Positions 45,427 to 58,282 are shown, numbered from the stretch's first letter. The stretch is DNA of 64,000 nucleotides from Punctularia strigosozonata HHB-11173 SS5 (GCF_000264995.1 NW_006767439.1:351179-415178), one strand, 5' to 3'. Notes: generated from the sequence alone by a model not told the origin. A program made the numbers and translations.

Positions 45427-47257
45427 CTATCTGATGACCACTCCTAGGTTCGGGTTCATGCGCAGGTTAAACTTGACGACCTCGCACATTTGAACGCCCC
45501 AATCCTTCTCTTCCGGGCCGATGACCAGTGCCACCAGTTTGTAGCACTTCGTGTTCACCTTCCGCGAGTGCTTGAGATGCCGTTTGAGCGCATCGTTTCG
45601 CGAGTAGGACTTGTTGCAACCGCCCGGGCATTTGAACGGCTTCTGCTCGGCATCGAAATGCGTGAGCATGTGCTTGTCGAACTGGCCTTTGGTGAGGCTC
45701 GAGGATGGGCAGCCAGTGAAGCGGCAGCCGAACCGCGGCTTCTTGCCGCTCGCGCGCCTTCTTCCTCTGCCATGGAGCTGCAGAAAACGACGAGTTAGTT
45801 AGATGATAAAGGCGCGCGGGAAGCGGAAGTCACGCACTATTCCGTTCTCGTCCAAAGCTTCCGGAGGAGGAGGCGGGGGCGGATCGTCAAGAGAAATTTG
45901 CAGCCCACTCCTGGTCACACAGGCTCGCAGGACTTGCTCGTTCACGGTGAGGTTGCGACCTGTGAGGGCGCGACGTGCCCGTTTCGGCGCGGGTGTTTCC
46001 GTAGAAGGTGGAGCCGCTGGCAGTACCTCCTCCTCAAAAGCGTTGATGTCTCCAGGCGCCCGAATGTCATCAAAAGCGATAAGCTGCGGGGGAGGAGCAG
46101 ATCCAGCTAGGCGGCTGCCGCTAGAGGACGCTTCTGGCTGCTCGTGCTCGTGCTCCAGCTTCGAGCTGAGGCGAGTGCGAGGCCCTTTGCGCTGAAGGGG
46201 GGATGAGCTTCAAGTCCCATGATGATATGGAGGGGCCAGAACACACTTTGGGATGAGCGTCCTTGGAGGTAGTCTTGGACCGCAGCTGCCGCTCGAGCTG
46301 TCGAGAGGCTTCAATATCCTGCGTCATCCGCTGCGTGTCGAACTGGGCGGGAACATCCTCGGAAGGTTGGGGTGCTTGCGGTGCTTTCCAGGAGACCGAA
46401 GACTGACCGAGGGGACCATTGGATGCCGGGTCGAAGGGAATGCCGGGGTACTGAGCCGTGTTGTACGTCGGACCAATATACGCGGCGTCAAGGTATTGCG
46501 CATGGCCCATTTGACCGACGGGAGCGTTGGTGTACTGGGCAGGGTCGAAGCCCTGGCCAAGGGTATTGTCTGCGTAACAGGTGGCGGCGGAAATCTGCCC
46601 TACGGGGTCGTGGTTCGGCTGCTGCGAGGTGTTGTAGGTCTGCCCCACGGGAGCATAGAGAAACTGGACCGGGTCGAACGTCTGGCCCAGAGAAGTACTG
46701 GCGTACAGGGCCGGGTCAAACGATTGACGTAGAGGAGCATTGGAGTACTGGACCGGGGCAAGCGTCTGCGGTGCGGATGCATTGGATGGGCCAGCCGAGT
46801 TGGATGTTTGTATTGGTGCGTAGTTGGAGTGCGGTGCCGCGTTGAACGTTTGGAGCGCACTTGGGTATTGAGTCGGGCCAGGCGTGTGGGCGGGGTACTG
46901 ATTCGAGTACCACGCTGGATTGAACGCTTGGTCTGGAACAGCTTCGGCTGACGGATACGGGTCGAATGGCTGGGCGAGCGTATCTTGAAAATTCTCAACC
47001 TGGTCGAACGTCTGAGGAGCGTTGCCATAATCGCCGTAATCGATAGGCTGAGGCGGCGGATCGGGGGGAGGATCGAATTGACTAGGTGGTTGGGATCCGG
47101 CAGGAGGATATTCGAATTCGAACGGGAGATTGTACATCCAATGCTCGTCGAACACCGCCTGTGGCTGCTATGTATGACACATCAAGTCAGCGAAAACGTA
47201 GGAGACAAAATGAGCAAAGCTCACGGCGCTGTTCGAGGCGTCTTGGTGGTCTTGCAT
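45427..47257 (-). CDS. C2H2 zinc-finger transcription regulator
   Basis: Four exons (47225-47257, 46247-47167, 45838-46191, 45427-45777) join in phase into 552 residues. Exon 1 encodes only MQDHQDASNSA. Exon 2 is a long low-complexity region rich in Gln, Tyr, Pro, Asn and Phe, with degenerate repeats built around GQTFDPxxY and NTAQYP. Exon 3 holds a basic PKRARRALTGR stretch that may be a nuclear signal, and a run of prolines. Exon 4 has two C2H2 fingers: CRFTGCPSSS...FDKHMLTH and FKCPGGCNKSYSRNDALKRH, the second with an additional downstream HSRKVNTKC. A nuclear DNA-binding regulator with a prion-like activation domain is the likely role. Targets are unknown. Confidence 0.85.
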
Positions 47258-48467
47258 AAATAAGTCGGATCCGGAACTATATACACGGGAGTTCATCCCG
47301 AAAACAAGCGTCTATGGGCTCAAGCCAGTTTAAAAGCGGTGGTAGAACCCGAGGATAGCGTGAACGTCTCGTTCAACGCTGCAACAGCCGGGGCCGATCA
47401 ACGATCCCTAAGCTGCTGTAGCGAAGAGCGAAATTGCGTCGTGAAGCAGTGGGATTCGAGGAGTTTCGAACATAATTTGGTTCGCGGTTTTAAGTTCGGC
47501 GCATGTGTCATATCCGATAATGAAGCGTAGAGGGCACAAATGCGGCCACGAGCAGCTTGCTGGGTGGTAGAGACGGGCAAAAAGTTGAGCGTCGTCGGCC
47601 TGCAAGCCACCGCGGGGCGGGGAAGGTGCGAACGCGAGCATGGACCCGCAATGTCGAATATCGGTGGACTTCGAATTCAGGCTAGATACCAGTGACAAAT
47701 GGCCCACACGATCGATACGGTGGGCGTTGGCCTTAAGTTCGCCTAGGAGCAACGTTTCGATAGTGAAGACATGACCGTAGGGTACAGCGATACTGAAAGG
47801 AGGCACTCATTCAGTGCATGTACTCATACTCATAGAACGACCGCTTACCACGTTAATACGTCCAAGGAGCGCACTAGCGCCGACGATGACGTCGGCACTT
47901 GCCTGTATTGGCGCGTAGAGGGCCACCCCGCCTCCTTCGAAGACGCGAGGCACAGTGGCCGTGACTCCGCGAGATTGGCTCTCAACACAACGCCTAGGGC
48001 TGAGTAGCTACGTGGCTTCTTGACGCTGAATTGATCTCCGCGAAGACAGGGCGCCGGGAGCCAGGCCCTGGAGACCCGTAGGAACGAACCTGGAAAAAAT
48101 TAGTAGTCAAAATCAAGATGACTTCGTGGAGTCTCCACGCGCGCGGCCACGGTGGAACACGTTGAATAGTGCACAGCATGAATGATACGCGCGCATATGG
48201 TGTGCCTCGAACATGTTGTGGTGGAAGTCTCGAGATAATCCACCCCCAGAAGACCACAATGGTTGCAACAATGGTGCCAGAGGATGTCGGAGCTCGAAGA
48301 CGTATCCATTCCACCAAAGGGTCCGGTGCTGGTGGATCGCGAGCACGCGAGCACGTAGAGGGTTCGAAGAAGAGAGCCGAGGTTGCGCAAATGCGATACG
48401 CTACAAGGGTAAGCGATAGAAGATCCGGACAATGTGACCACAAAGACAACCTGACGAATGGGTGCAT
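47258..48467. other. Intergenic region with weak frames
   Basis: A minus-strand frame at 47408-47806 (132 codons) and one at 47994-48467 (157 codons) are open. The latter encodes a hydrophobic stretch (GTIVATIVVFWGWIISRL) that could be a membrane segment. Neither has a family match or clear splice sites. The first part is the promoter of the zinc-finger gene. Confidence 0.35.
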
Positions 48468-48919
48468 TCAACTTTTGTCTTTCGGATGATTTGCCGCGTC
48501 GTTCCGGAGCTGTTCGACAGGCTTCCATATCTCCTTCGTCGCGTGCATGAGTTCGTATAGCTGGCCAACTTGTTCGTTGGACATCTGTGTCCTATGAGAG
48601 AAGTCCATCGCCCAGGTGAATAGTGCTCTCACCTTCTCAAACACGGTCGGGTCCATCTTCTTTCCCGAAAAGTGTTCTGCGTCCTCCGCACCAGTAGGCA
48701 GCTGGTCGAGGTACATCTTCCACTGCGAGAGGAAGCCGATGATGTGCACCGGGTTATCCGACGTCCTGTGTCTTCGAAACTCTGCCGCCACTCGGCATCA
48801 GTGGCTTTGCTACACGACAAAGAAAGCACTAGTACGAACCGGACTTGACGTAGTCATCGCCCAGGGAACGCATCTCGTAGGGCAGGAGCCTGTGTGCCCG
48901 TAGCAGCCGCCTCAGGAGC
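48468..48919 (-). CDS. SDH7: SDH assembly factor SDHAF3/Acn9 (5' exon unresolved)
   Basis: Two exons are clear: 48840-48919 and 48468-48781, joined in phase. The first reads [20 protein letters not shown] then DDYVKS; the second begins [11 protein letters not shown] and contains [35 protein letters not shown]. This order matches SDHAF3/Acn9, an LYR-type mitochondrial matrix chaperone that helps insert iron-sulphur clusters into succinate dehydrogenase subunit SdhB. The upstream exon, which should hold the start codon and mitochondrial presequence, lies around 48930-49000 but I could not fix it. An insert [13 protein letters not shown] lengthens the middle relative to the human protein. Confidence 0.82.
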
Positions 48920-49000
48920 CTGCACAGTCATCAAAGGCTCGCCTCAGACATCTCGACGCGTAACCAACCAAGGGGTAGAGCAAGGGATATGGATGCATAC

Positions 49001-52000
49001 GGCTTGGGAGGGAGGAGCGTCGCGCTCGCCTCGCGGAGGTTTAGCGGCCGGGTCGTCACAGACTGGGCGAGTCGTTGGAGGGAGGAACGCATCGCGAATC
49101 TCAGTCAGCCGTTGTGCTCTTTATACGTTGGGCGCAAGTGTGTGGTGGACCGTCGTTGGCTTAGACGGCGAACACTCAGATATTCGATGGAGATGCCGCG
49201 GATATTACGTCTTTGGCCGTGGCCCACGTGCTAATATCCGTCTTACAGTAAGATCCCGCATTACGAGGCCACTGTTCTTTGTGCTTTGCAGCGCTTGGGC
49301 CAATCAACCACCGAGTTCGCCGTTCACCCGATATGACTCGACCTACGCCGAATCCACCTTCGTGAACCGTTAGAAGTACCGAAAGTCTAGTACCGACTGC
49401 GCTTCCAGTTGCACGGTGCACCGGTAGTGGCAACTCGACACGGAACCACTCACCCTAGAGTCATGGCGCCGGCCGTGACTTTGGCTATAACTACTCACTA
49501 GCAACCTCCATAAGCCGTCGGTACCTCACACCAGAGGGGCAGTCACCTTCCGACCCGATGTGTATCTCGTGGCCCGTGGGTGGAAAGGAGCGCCATTGAG
49601 AGGGCCCGGTGTTATCGGCAGGCAGGGCGTTCTTTACCACAAGACTCGGCCTGAATGCGATCCGTACCATCGCATTGCCCAATCTTTTGCTCCGGAATCC
49701 TTCTCGGATGATCCGTAGACATATTCTTAGACGGTTCGCAGACATAACCGCCACATCTATCTACATCACAACGCTCGTCCCGCCGAGGGAAAAAAAACCC
49801 TCAACTGGTCATCTATGTATAGTTGGAACTTGAAGATTCCATAGCACCATCCGTGGCCGACTTCACGCTAGTTCCCGTGGTCGAGACAAAGGTGAGTCTC
49901 GGTGCTCCATCATGATGCTCGGTTTGCCCAGACTCAGTCACGAAACACGATGGTAGAGACGGTAGTGGCTCGCCGTATAGCTTTGGTATCAAGATCACCA
50001 TAGCGGTCTGGCACCCCCGAGATCCGCCTCTCTCGTCTCGGTCAAGACTTCGACTTCATGTACCGCATGCCTCCCTCTGGTATTCGCGGTGTTCAGATCA
50101 TCGAATTCGACCACGCCACTTGCAAATCCTCTCCCGTTCCTCTAGGTACCGAAGCAGACTTCTGCAGGCGATGCGCATATCGATGCTATTGCCATCGACC
50201 GCCCATCCTTTATCAAATTCGACGCAAAACGTTCACGGCTGTCATGAAGCACTTTCCGATATCTGGACACCGAGCGAAAATAGAGACCTGCACCATAGGT
50301 ATGTGCTGATCTATTTTCGACCGGTCCAACAGCGCCACTTCATACGCGCGCAGATCATCAGCACGATCCTAGCTCCTGGACGAGACAACAAGTGAGCCTC
50401 GGTTCTCAATCACGATTCTTGGTGGTCGCTACCAGGTTTCAGGCGCAGGCATCATAGACGATCTTTGACCACTTGATGGCTTTGTGCACGACTTCAATAT
50501 GCGTCACGCCTCGGTTCTCCGGCTTTCTAACCTTCTGGCTCTCGAGTTCAGATCAGCAACGCAGGCGATGCCACTCGCTGTTTTTTTTTTTTGCGCGTCT
50601 ATCTGGGCACCAGAATTCGGCACCGGAGGCGATGTTCCATATTCTGGCGACCAGTCGCCGACCTCCTCGCGGACGCCTCGTTGTTACGGCCGTTTGGTGC
50701 CCGTGGCAGGATCTGCGGAACGCGATGCAGGCTAATTCGCAGCGTTCGACACTATCGTTTTTCTTTACCACGCCCGGAGCGATACGCCGTGCTCTCTTCA
50801 GTGCATATTAGGTTCCCCAAGGAGGTAGGCGTAGAGCGCTGCTTAGTCGCACGTCTGAGACGCAGACAAAAGGCACGGATAACAACGGCGTGATAGCCTT
50901 CAGCCACCGCGGCCTCATGCAGGGCCTTGTCGCTTTATCTCTGGAGATGGACACTGCGATCTGTAGATGGGTCGGTAGAGCATCGCCCTGGTCATTGTAC
51001 TGGACTGATCCTGCCTACCTTATTTGAATGAGCATCATTGCACACCGACGAAATGCGGTCACTCCTTGTGTTTGAGATGTGATGCCGTGTCTGAGAAACA
51101 ACCAACATATCTGATCTGTTGTCGATCCCCCTTGGATTCTGCAAGGTTGGACCACTAGCGGTGCCGCCCGCGATCATGTTAGACCAAGAATATCTACGCA
51201 ATACATGGTGAAACTGGAAGAGCTTTTTGGACGACGCGATCTACCGCCGGGGTACACACGGTGCACAGCCGCTGTAAATCACATACACGGAAGGGGCAGC
51301 TCCGCGCAAAGACCGCCGGCGATGCAATCAGACCCAAAGCCAAAGGGTTTCATTTGCCAACTGAAACGACTTCTCCAGCGCTCCTCGGTGCTGGCGCTGC
51401 GCGATTGGAGGGGGAGGAGAGACTCGGCGTCTAAGTCACACACACCCCACATTTGGCGGAACGGAGGAACGCCGATTCCGGCGTTCCTGGCACGATCGCC
51501 ATCAGAGCGCGCGTTTATCAGATCTGGGTAGAGATATGACCGGTCCTGGTCGTCTTTCATAGCGAAGATATCTAGCGCTAGGGATTGCAACGCGATGGAT
51601 GGCTGCACAGGAGACTTGTACGCGACGACGCGACGTCTGGCTTGGTAGGAGCGGTGAGAAGGGACGAGACGGGATTTTGAATCTGATGGGAGGGCAGGCC
51701 GGAGTCGGCACGTGCTTCGCCAGATCTGGTTCCGACACGAGGCGACCTGGCCGTGGGACCGTTGGCACGCGCGACGCGTCTCCTGCTCGACGGCGACGAC
51801 AGCGTCCGTGGGCGGTGGCGACCTTCTACCGTCGTACAAAAGGCTGCTGGCCGCGTGCGTTTGCGACGAGCGCACCGTCCTGTCCTCGATACCTGGGCCA
51901 GACGAGGGGGCGCGTCCAGCGACCGGGGTGGGCCCGCCCGAAAGCGCTCACAAAGAGGCGTCCAAAACGGGAAGTGTTGTATTAACGTTCGCGGCTTCTG

Positions 52001-52126
52001 CGCCCTCCCAGGCCGTCTCGCGCTCGGGTCGGTATAAATCCCTGACGCCCCGAGAACAATAAGAGCCCGCCCCCCGCCCCCTCGCCTTTTGTTCCCTCCA
52101 GATTGGGCGTAGAGACAGAGCCAGCC
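49001..52126. other. 3-kb gene-poor region
   Basis: No frame here shows a recognisable domain. A stretch around 49850-50400 contains donor-like GTGAGT sites and segments with coding-like composition on the plus strand (for example FDFMYRMPPSGIRGVQIIEF at 50048-50110), which could be remains of a spliced gene. A run of 13 T residues lies at about 50580-50592. The last kilobase is increasingly GC-rich and forms the promoter of the HMG-box gene. Confidence 0.4.
52033..52039 (+). promoter_or_regulatory. TATA box of the HMG-box gene
   Basis: TATAAAT stands alone in a GC-rich upstream region about 90 bp before the start codon at 52127, a typical distance for a core promoter. Confidence 0.55.
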
Positions 52127-54016
52127 ATGCCCGCCGTCCGCCTTTCCACGCGCCGCCGCCGCTCCTCCCTCGCCAACCTCGGTGCGTTCTGACGTCCTCC
52201 CTTATCGCGTCTTATCGCACACACTGATCGTCCCTCCCTTGCAGCCGGCCTGAACCCCATCAAGCCAGGCCAGTACGGCATCTCCTCGCGCTCCCCCCGC
52301 GCCGTCACCTTCGCCCCGAACGTCACCCCGGGCACCTACAGCACCGACCCCGCCGCCTCCCTCGCCGCCGCCGACCCGGACTCCAAGCCCGAGGCCCAGC
52401 TCTTCCCCGTCGTCGACGCGCCCTCCACCGGCGCCAAGCCCGACGCCCCCAAGCGGCGCGCCCCGCCCGGCCGCCGCCGCTCCGTCGGCCACGTCCCCCG
52501 CCCGCCCAACGCCTTCATGCTCTTCCGCGCCAACTTTGTCAAGCAGAAGCACGTCCCCGGCTCCATCGAGACCAACCACGGCTCGCTCTCCCGCATCATC
52601 GGCAACTGCTGGCGCCAGCTCCCGCTCCTCGAGCGCGCCTACTGGGAGAAGGAGGCCGCCGCCGCCAAGGCCCTCCACAAGCAGACCTACCCCGACTACA
52701 AGTTCCGTCCGATCCACACCAAGCACAAGGACCGCGCCGGTGCGGGCAAGAAGGACAAGCACGTGCTCTCTCCTGAGGAGGAGCGCCGGCTCGAGGACGT
52801 CGCGCTGCTCCTTATCGAAGGCAAACGCGGCGCCGAGCTCTCCGAGGCCGTCCGCGAGCTCGACGAGGAACGCGCGAAGGAGAGTGGAAACGGCAGCGCA
52901 CGGGCCACCGAGAGCCCCGCGCCGCTCCCGCCGCTCAGCCCGCCCCCGCCGTACGAGCGCCAGCAGACGCGCTTCCACCGCCGGAGCTCGTCCGTCCCGC
53001 CTCCGATGCAATACATGCACCACCTCCAGTATCAGCCCCAGCAGCCGCAGTCCATGGGCATGGGCATGGGAATGGCGCCCATCGCGCTCCCCGCGCTCCC
53101 GTTCCTGTCCTCGCTCTCCCGCCCGGCCTCGCCCCCGGTCGGCAACATCTCGCGCACCGTCATCGGCCAGCGCCGCCCGTCCAGCGTCCAGCCGATCCCG
53201 TCCCGGCCGTGGGGGTACGACTTCGACCAGCAGCCGTACGGGTACGAGCAGCACTTCCACAACCCGACCGCGGACCTGTACATGGCCGACGCGCCCGTGC
53301 TCATGCAGCGTAGCCCGTCGCCGCTCCCCGAGGCGGACACGACGATCTGGGACCAAAACTTCCTCGGCTCCGGCGGCTTTTCGCAGACCTCCGCGCAATC
53401 GCATCCTGAAGCCGCCTTCGTGAGTGCCCCGTTGCTACCAAAACCCCGCACTGCACAGTTGCTCACAAACCTTCCCTTCTCCTCGCAGAACGTGCACGGA
53501 CTGATGGAATCGCTCGATACGACTTGTGCCCAGCCGTCGTTCGCGCTGGAGGACACGATCTCCCCGCTCGACGGGCCGCACCACCCGGAGCTCACCATCC
53601 GGATCCCGTACCCGATCTCAGGTGACCTCGAGACGCCCAGCGCCTGGCCGCACTCGGAGCCGTCCACCGCCTACTCGGGCTCGCCCGCACCGAGCGAGCA
53701 CGTCGCGCTCCACCACCAGCACCAACAACACCCCGAACTGCACGCGCCCGTCCCTCAACAGGCCGTCCCAAAGTGGACCGATTACCACATGGGCGGGTTT
53801 GAGCCATCGCAGCAGCAGCAGCAGCAGGAGCCGACGATGGACTCCGGGCTGGAAAACTACCACGTCGGGATCGAGCACCTCGGGCTGAACGTCGGCGACA
53901 TGTTCGCCGGCGCGGATCTCGGCGCGGACGGCATGTACGACGCGAGCGCGTACGCGGACGTCCTCGGCGTCGTCTGCGAGGAGGCCACCCCTCCCGCCCA
54001 CGGATACGAATACTGA
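52127..54016 (+). CDS. HMG-box transcription factor
   Basis: Three exons (52127-52181, 52245-53419, 53489-54016) join in phase into 585 residues. After a basic N-terminus (RLSTRRRRSSLANL) the HMG box lies at about residues 110-180: PRPPNAFMLFRANFVKQK, a minor-groove-wedging core, SLSRIIGNCWRQLP, and ERAYWEKEAAAAKALHKQTY. It belongs to the sequence-specific MATA-HMG/Sox-like class because of the RPPNAFMLFR and NxSRIIG pattern. Proteins of this class regulate mating, filamentation or stress genes in basidiomycetes. The remainder is disordered: Pro/Ser-rich, a MGMGMGM run, and a glutamine run near residue 520. The very high GC content generates a 400-codon antisense frame that I do not regard as a gene. 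Confidence 0.9.
53809..53829 (+). repeat. CAG trinucleotide run encoding poly-Gln
   Basis: Seven CAG or CAG-like codons in a row inside exon 3 of the HMG-box gene encode a short glutamine tract. Such runs vary in length between strains and often lie in activation domains. Confidence 0.7.
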
Positions 54017-54783
54017 TTTTACTTCTCCCTCTCTCTCTCTCGGAAACGGGAACGGATCCTCATCATCATTCTTGGTTATCGGAACCTTGGCTTGGATACC
54101 CCCACAGATCTCCTACTCAATAACACAAACCTCACACGCACACACCCACACGTCTCATCGTATTGCCTCTGACTCTGACCCGGCATCACCCCTGCATTGT
54201 AGCCCTTTTTTTTATTACCTGCTGTATCTATACGTACGCATCTCCCCCTTCCTCCGCCTGGCTTTCTTGGTTAGCCCCCGTGGGCGTTCGCGTCCTCGTA
54301 CTGCGGATGATCTGTCTCGTCACCTCACTGTAGCCCTACTATGGGTCTCGAACCTGTGCATAGATTTATACCTAATATCACATCATTCTAATAATGCGTC
54401 GCTGAAGGAGTGCGGCTCGACTTATGGGGTAATTGACAGGCACACACACCCCGGTTCATTCTTCATCGCTTTGCTGCTTAGGCCCATATGGTCAACGTGT
54501 TTGGGACGAAATCTACTCTCACGTCGTCATGTACTTATGGGGTTACCGGCGGGTAAGGGCCATTCATCATTCTACATACTGATACGCAGGGGGCAACATT
54601 GAGTGAGGCATTGCTGACTCCAAGGGAATAAAACAATGAACCATCAGGATCGCTTCAGGAACGCGAGGCGCTAGTCACGGTTCGGGCGTGAAAAACGCAA
54701 CAAGAAACGGGGGGGTCCGTCGAAGCATGACCGGGCCAAAGCGAGAGAAATGCGGAAACGAATCGCGTCGATTTGGATATCGC
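54017..54783. other. Convergent intergenic region, no gene seen
   Basis: Holds the 3' ends of the HMG-box and TPR-CHAT genes. It includes a CT-dinucleotide run near 54030-54042 and an open frame of 176 codons with no motif. Confidence 0.5.
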
Positions 54784-57700
54784 TCAGATACCGAGGTGGA
54801 TGTACGGCGCCCAACGGCTCGGGTCGGGGTGCACATGCTCCAGCTCACGCACGGCGGCGTCCAGGGCGTAAGGGACGTCGTCCGGGTTCAGAAACTCGGA
54901 ATCGCCCCCGAAAAGGGTCTTGTAGACGGAGGCGGCGATCATCGGTCCGTCCACGTCGTCCATGGACCTAGAAACGTGTTGTGGGCTACGGGAAACGAAA
55001 AAAAAAGACGAATGCTCACCACAACGTCGCGATGACGCTCTTGAAGCCCGCGTAAAGCATCGTCGCGGCCAGGTTGATAACCTGGTCCGGTTGGTTCTGC
55101 CGGGTTATTATCGTCGTCAGACGGGTCTCGTCAACCGGTCGGGTGCCGAAGCGTCACGGCTCACATTGTCCACCTTGGCGGTGCCGCACGCGCTGAGAAA
55201 CGCCAGGAAAGCGCGCGGGAGCGGGACGGGCATCATCCGTTCGATCGTCAGCGTCTCGTCCGACATGACGAAGCCGCTCTTGAGCGGGTTGTCAGGGTCC
55301 TGGTAGCCGTGGCATGCGAGGTGGAGGATCGCAGCGTCGGGAAGGAGCCCGAGCAGCGTCTCGCCTTTGACCCCGCGGCCGAGGCCGCGAAGCGCGTCCT
55401 CGTCCTCGGGAAGCTGGATCAGGGCGGGAGCGGGTATGATCCCAGCGACGCCGTGGACCTCCTCGCATGTGGCTGGCAGTTCTTTCCATCGCTCACTGTG
55501 CGGACGTGGAACGGCGGCCAGCAGTGTCTTGACGTCGTCCCTGCGAATGGGATTGTATGTCCGGCGGGCGTTGATTAGCGTCTCGAGTGTCGGAATGTAT
55601 GAGGAAACAACGTAGTCCGAGCAGGAGCCTGCGGATGCTCGGGCGGCGTGGATAGGAAGGTGAACGAGAGATCCCGTTGGACACCACCAGATGCGCGGAC
55701 GCTGACGACCGGAAGAGGGCTTTGCAGCGTCAGCGAGCAGCGCTGCAAGGCCCGAAGGTCGAACTCACCTTCAGTTGTAAGGCATCCAGGACAGGCCACG
55801 CGATCTTCGTCCATAAGCCTTCGAGCACTTCGTCCACCGCGTTCTTTGGAGCAGGTCTACGGCCCTTAACCTTGCTGACCTGCAACCGGGTGCGCGACCG
55901 GGCTTCCTCCGCGGCAGATCGCCACCTTTCTCCCGACGAGACCACCCAGCTGTCCGTGAGCGAGGGTAGTGCGATGCTGACTAGCCGGCCGACACCTCGG
56001 ATGATGATAGCATAGGATGCCATTGCGTTCGTCACCAAGATGACAACGGGGCCCTTTTCTGCCACCTGCGACAGGGTCGAAAAGTCGTGGCACAACATGA
56101 ACCGATCAAGGCCAGGCAATCTGCGGATCTGATCCACCAATCCATTGAACTCGTCGCTTTCTTGCCTCCTCTGAGAGATGGCCTTTTCCACCAGGCGTTG
56201 GTCGGAGGACGAGTAGGATATGTCGCTCTGCTTCTCCAGCTTCCTAGCGACCACGGTCAAGCGTTCACGAAGTTCTTCCGGGACGTCTTGAAAGTCGGAG
56301 CGGAGACGCAGGGTATGCGTCCAGAACACAGCGCGGCCCTGCTCGACGAACTCGACCGCCTTCTCGGGTTGGTTCGAAACAAGCGCGTGAACTGCACCTA
56401 CTGTGGCCACGCTCTGGCCCATGGAGAGCGATTCCAAACGGGAGGAGGGGTCTAAGCCGAAGTAGGCTACCCGAGGAAGCAGGCCCGTGACCGTCGAATA
56501 GATGTCGAGGAGCTCCTTTCTGACCGAAGGTTCAGACATGGACTCGTGGGGCTGATTCGCCTCAATAATGCGAAGAATTCGTATGGTGCCCTGAAGGCGA
56601 GATCGCACATCGCGATGGTTTTCAGCGACGGCTTGCTTCAAGTAACCCAACGCCGCGTCCGGGTTGCACAGACCGGAACCGCGTTCGAGATAAAGCTCTG
56701 CCAGGTCGATGAGGCTCTGGAACCGAGCTCGTCGACCAAACGGCGCGCGTTCCAGCAACTCGAGGAGCAAGTCTCTGGCACGCTCCACGTCTCTCCGCTC
56801 CCCTTTCAACCGGAATCGGGCAAGGTACGATGCCCCGAGAGCGCGGAAGTACGCTGGACCAGAAGCAGACTCGAGAAAGTCGTGCTTATTGTGACTTTCC
56901 AAAAGATCGAGAGCTCTTTCGATATCCTCAACATATTTGTGATGTTGGCCGCGCAATATCAATGCGTCACAGAGACGTTGGATAGCGGGAAATCGGAATT
57001 GATGGTCAACAGGTAAAGTTTCCAAGTGTTGCTGAGAGAGCGCAATCGCTTCCTGCAAGTCTTCGTCTCGGTGATCATTCTCGAAACTGACGCAAAGACA
57101 CAGTATCATCGCTGGGATGAAAAGGTCGCGGCGGCGAGGATTAGTTTCTGTCCGTAAGAAATCGCGGTAAATCATGATTGACTCGCGGAGATCGTCAATG
57201 CGCCCTGTTTCCTTGTACCGTAGGTACAAAACTTCGGCCAGGTTGATAGAGGGGACAAAGGCGTTTGCCAGCGTACGGTTCCGTGTACTGGAGTCTTCGC
57301 GAAACAACTGAATAGCTTCCTCCAGGTCAGCTAGGATCCCCGTCCAGAGAAAACGCTGCCGTATTGCTTCACCAAGATTATTGAGGCGGCCATGATACGA
57401 GTGGTGACTGTGCGGAGTTAATCGAAGGGCTTCACGGCGAAACGAGACTAGCTCAGCAAGCTCGGATTCGGATGCTGAAGCCAAGTCAAACTTGAGGACG
57501 AGCAAACCTGCCATCACGTCCAACGTATAACTTCGTGCCTCGCTCTTCGGGCTGGCGATCGACAGAGCACGTCGCGCAGTAGCGAGGGCATTGTTCAGGT
57601 CTTTAAGCTGGCCCTGTAGGTGGAATCTCCGACCTAGCGACTGGCCGAGTCGTGCTAAAAGCAACTCAAGGTTTTTATGGGAAGGCGGGCAGAGCGCCAA

Positions 57701-58282
57701 CGACATCTCGTAGTTGGAGATAGCGTCCTCGAGATCCTTCGGGTCTTGTATGACTTCGTACCGCTTCTTCAGGTGATCAGCCAGCACATGATGGGCTCCG
57801 TGAAGCCTGTTGGTGCGTTCTTCGTGGGGGAGGGCAGAGACGTGAATCAAGACAATCCGTTGCAGGCCAATGGCTTCGTCAATGTAAGCTTGACTGTTCG
57901 TTTTCTCATAACGTCGGGCGAGGATCGAACCTAGCAGGGAGAGGGCTTGAATGCGCATTGCGTGTCCATCATCGCATGATTCGATCGTCTCTCGGCAGAG
58001 GCGCTCGGCCAAATCTCGATTTTCCGCTGGCCCACCCTGGTCTGCATCAAGGCGAAGGGCGGCAGCAAATCGGACCCAAAGGGTAGGGCAGATGAAACCG
58101 TCGGACTTGCACGCGTCAAGGCCCTCCTGGCCAAGCCTCAGGACCTCTTCCAGGTCCTCTCTTCGTCCACCTGAACAGAAGTAATGACGCGATCTCAGGG
58201 CATGGCAAAGCAGCCCAAGGGCATGGTACCGCATTGGTGCTATCGCATTTTGCTGTGCCTGGCGTGAGCGTTGCATATCCAT
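54784..58282 (-). CDS. TPR-CHAT protein (separase/caspase-like fold)
   Basis: Exons 55769-58282, 55165-55701, 55020-55096 and 54784-54967 join in phase into at least 1103 residues. The N-terminal 700 residues are degenerate tetratricopeptide-type helical repeats (for example ALGLLCHALRSRHY, DLEDAISNYEMSLAL, DLEEAIQLFRED, DLLLELLERAPF). The C-terminal CHAT domain starts RPRIWWCPTGSLVHLPIHAA and has the histidine motif LHLACHG, the cysteine motif LSACGTA, and the ending INLAATMLYAGFKSVIATLW and YIHLGI. CHAT is the caspase-HetF-associated protease fold, related to separase and to the bacterial TPR-CHAT of type III-E systems. Substrates in fungi are unknown. Sequence just upstream (58320-58445, minus strand) still encodes a TPR-like helix (FEALNQCILKYREMLSA), so at least one more 5' exon exists and the true start is further upstream. 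Confidence 0.88.

Noticed and set aside
50580-50592. Run of T residues as a poly-A tail trace of a retroposed sequence
   Set aside because: Only about 13 bases, without flanking target-site repeats or an adjacent LINE/SINE-like body.
52202-53404. 400-codon antisense open frame
   Set aside because: It is a shadow of the GC-rich HMG-box gene, with repetitive Gly/Ala/Arg composition and no domain.
56546-57016. Plus-strand frames inside the TPR-CHAT gene
   Set aside because: The minus-strand frame encodes continuous TPR-like repeats over this whole span.
57900-57960. GGATCGAACC, resembling a tRNA T-arm/B box
   Set aside because: It lies inside the TPR coding frame and no matching acceptor stem, D-arm or A box was found.
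54784-58282. TPR-CHAT gene as separase itself
   Set aside because: Separase is much larger, and its C-terminal signature differs; the WWCPTG, ACHG and SACGTA pattern is that of the expanded fungal CHAT family.
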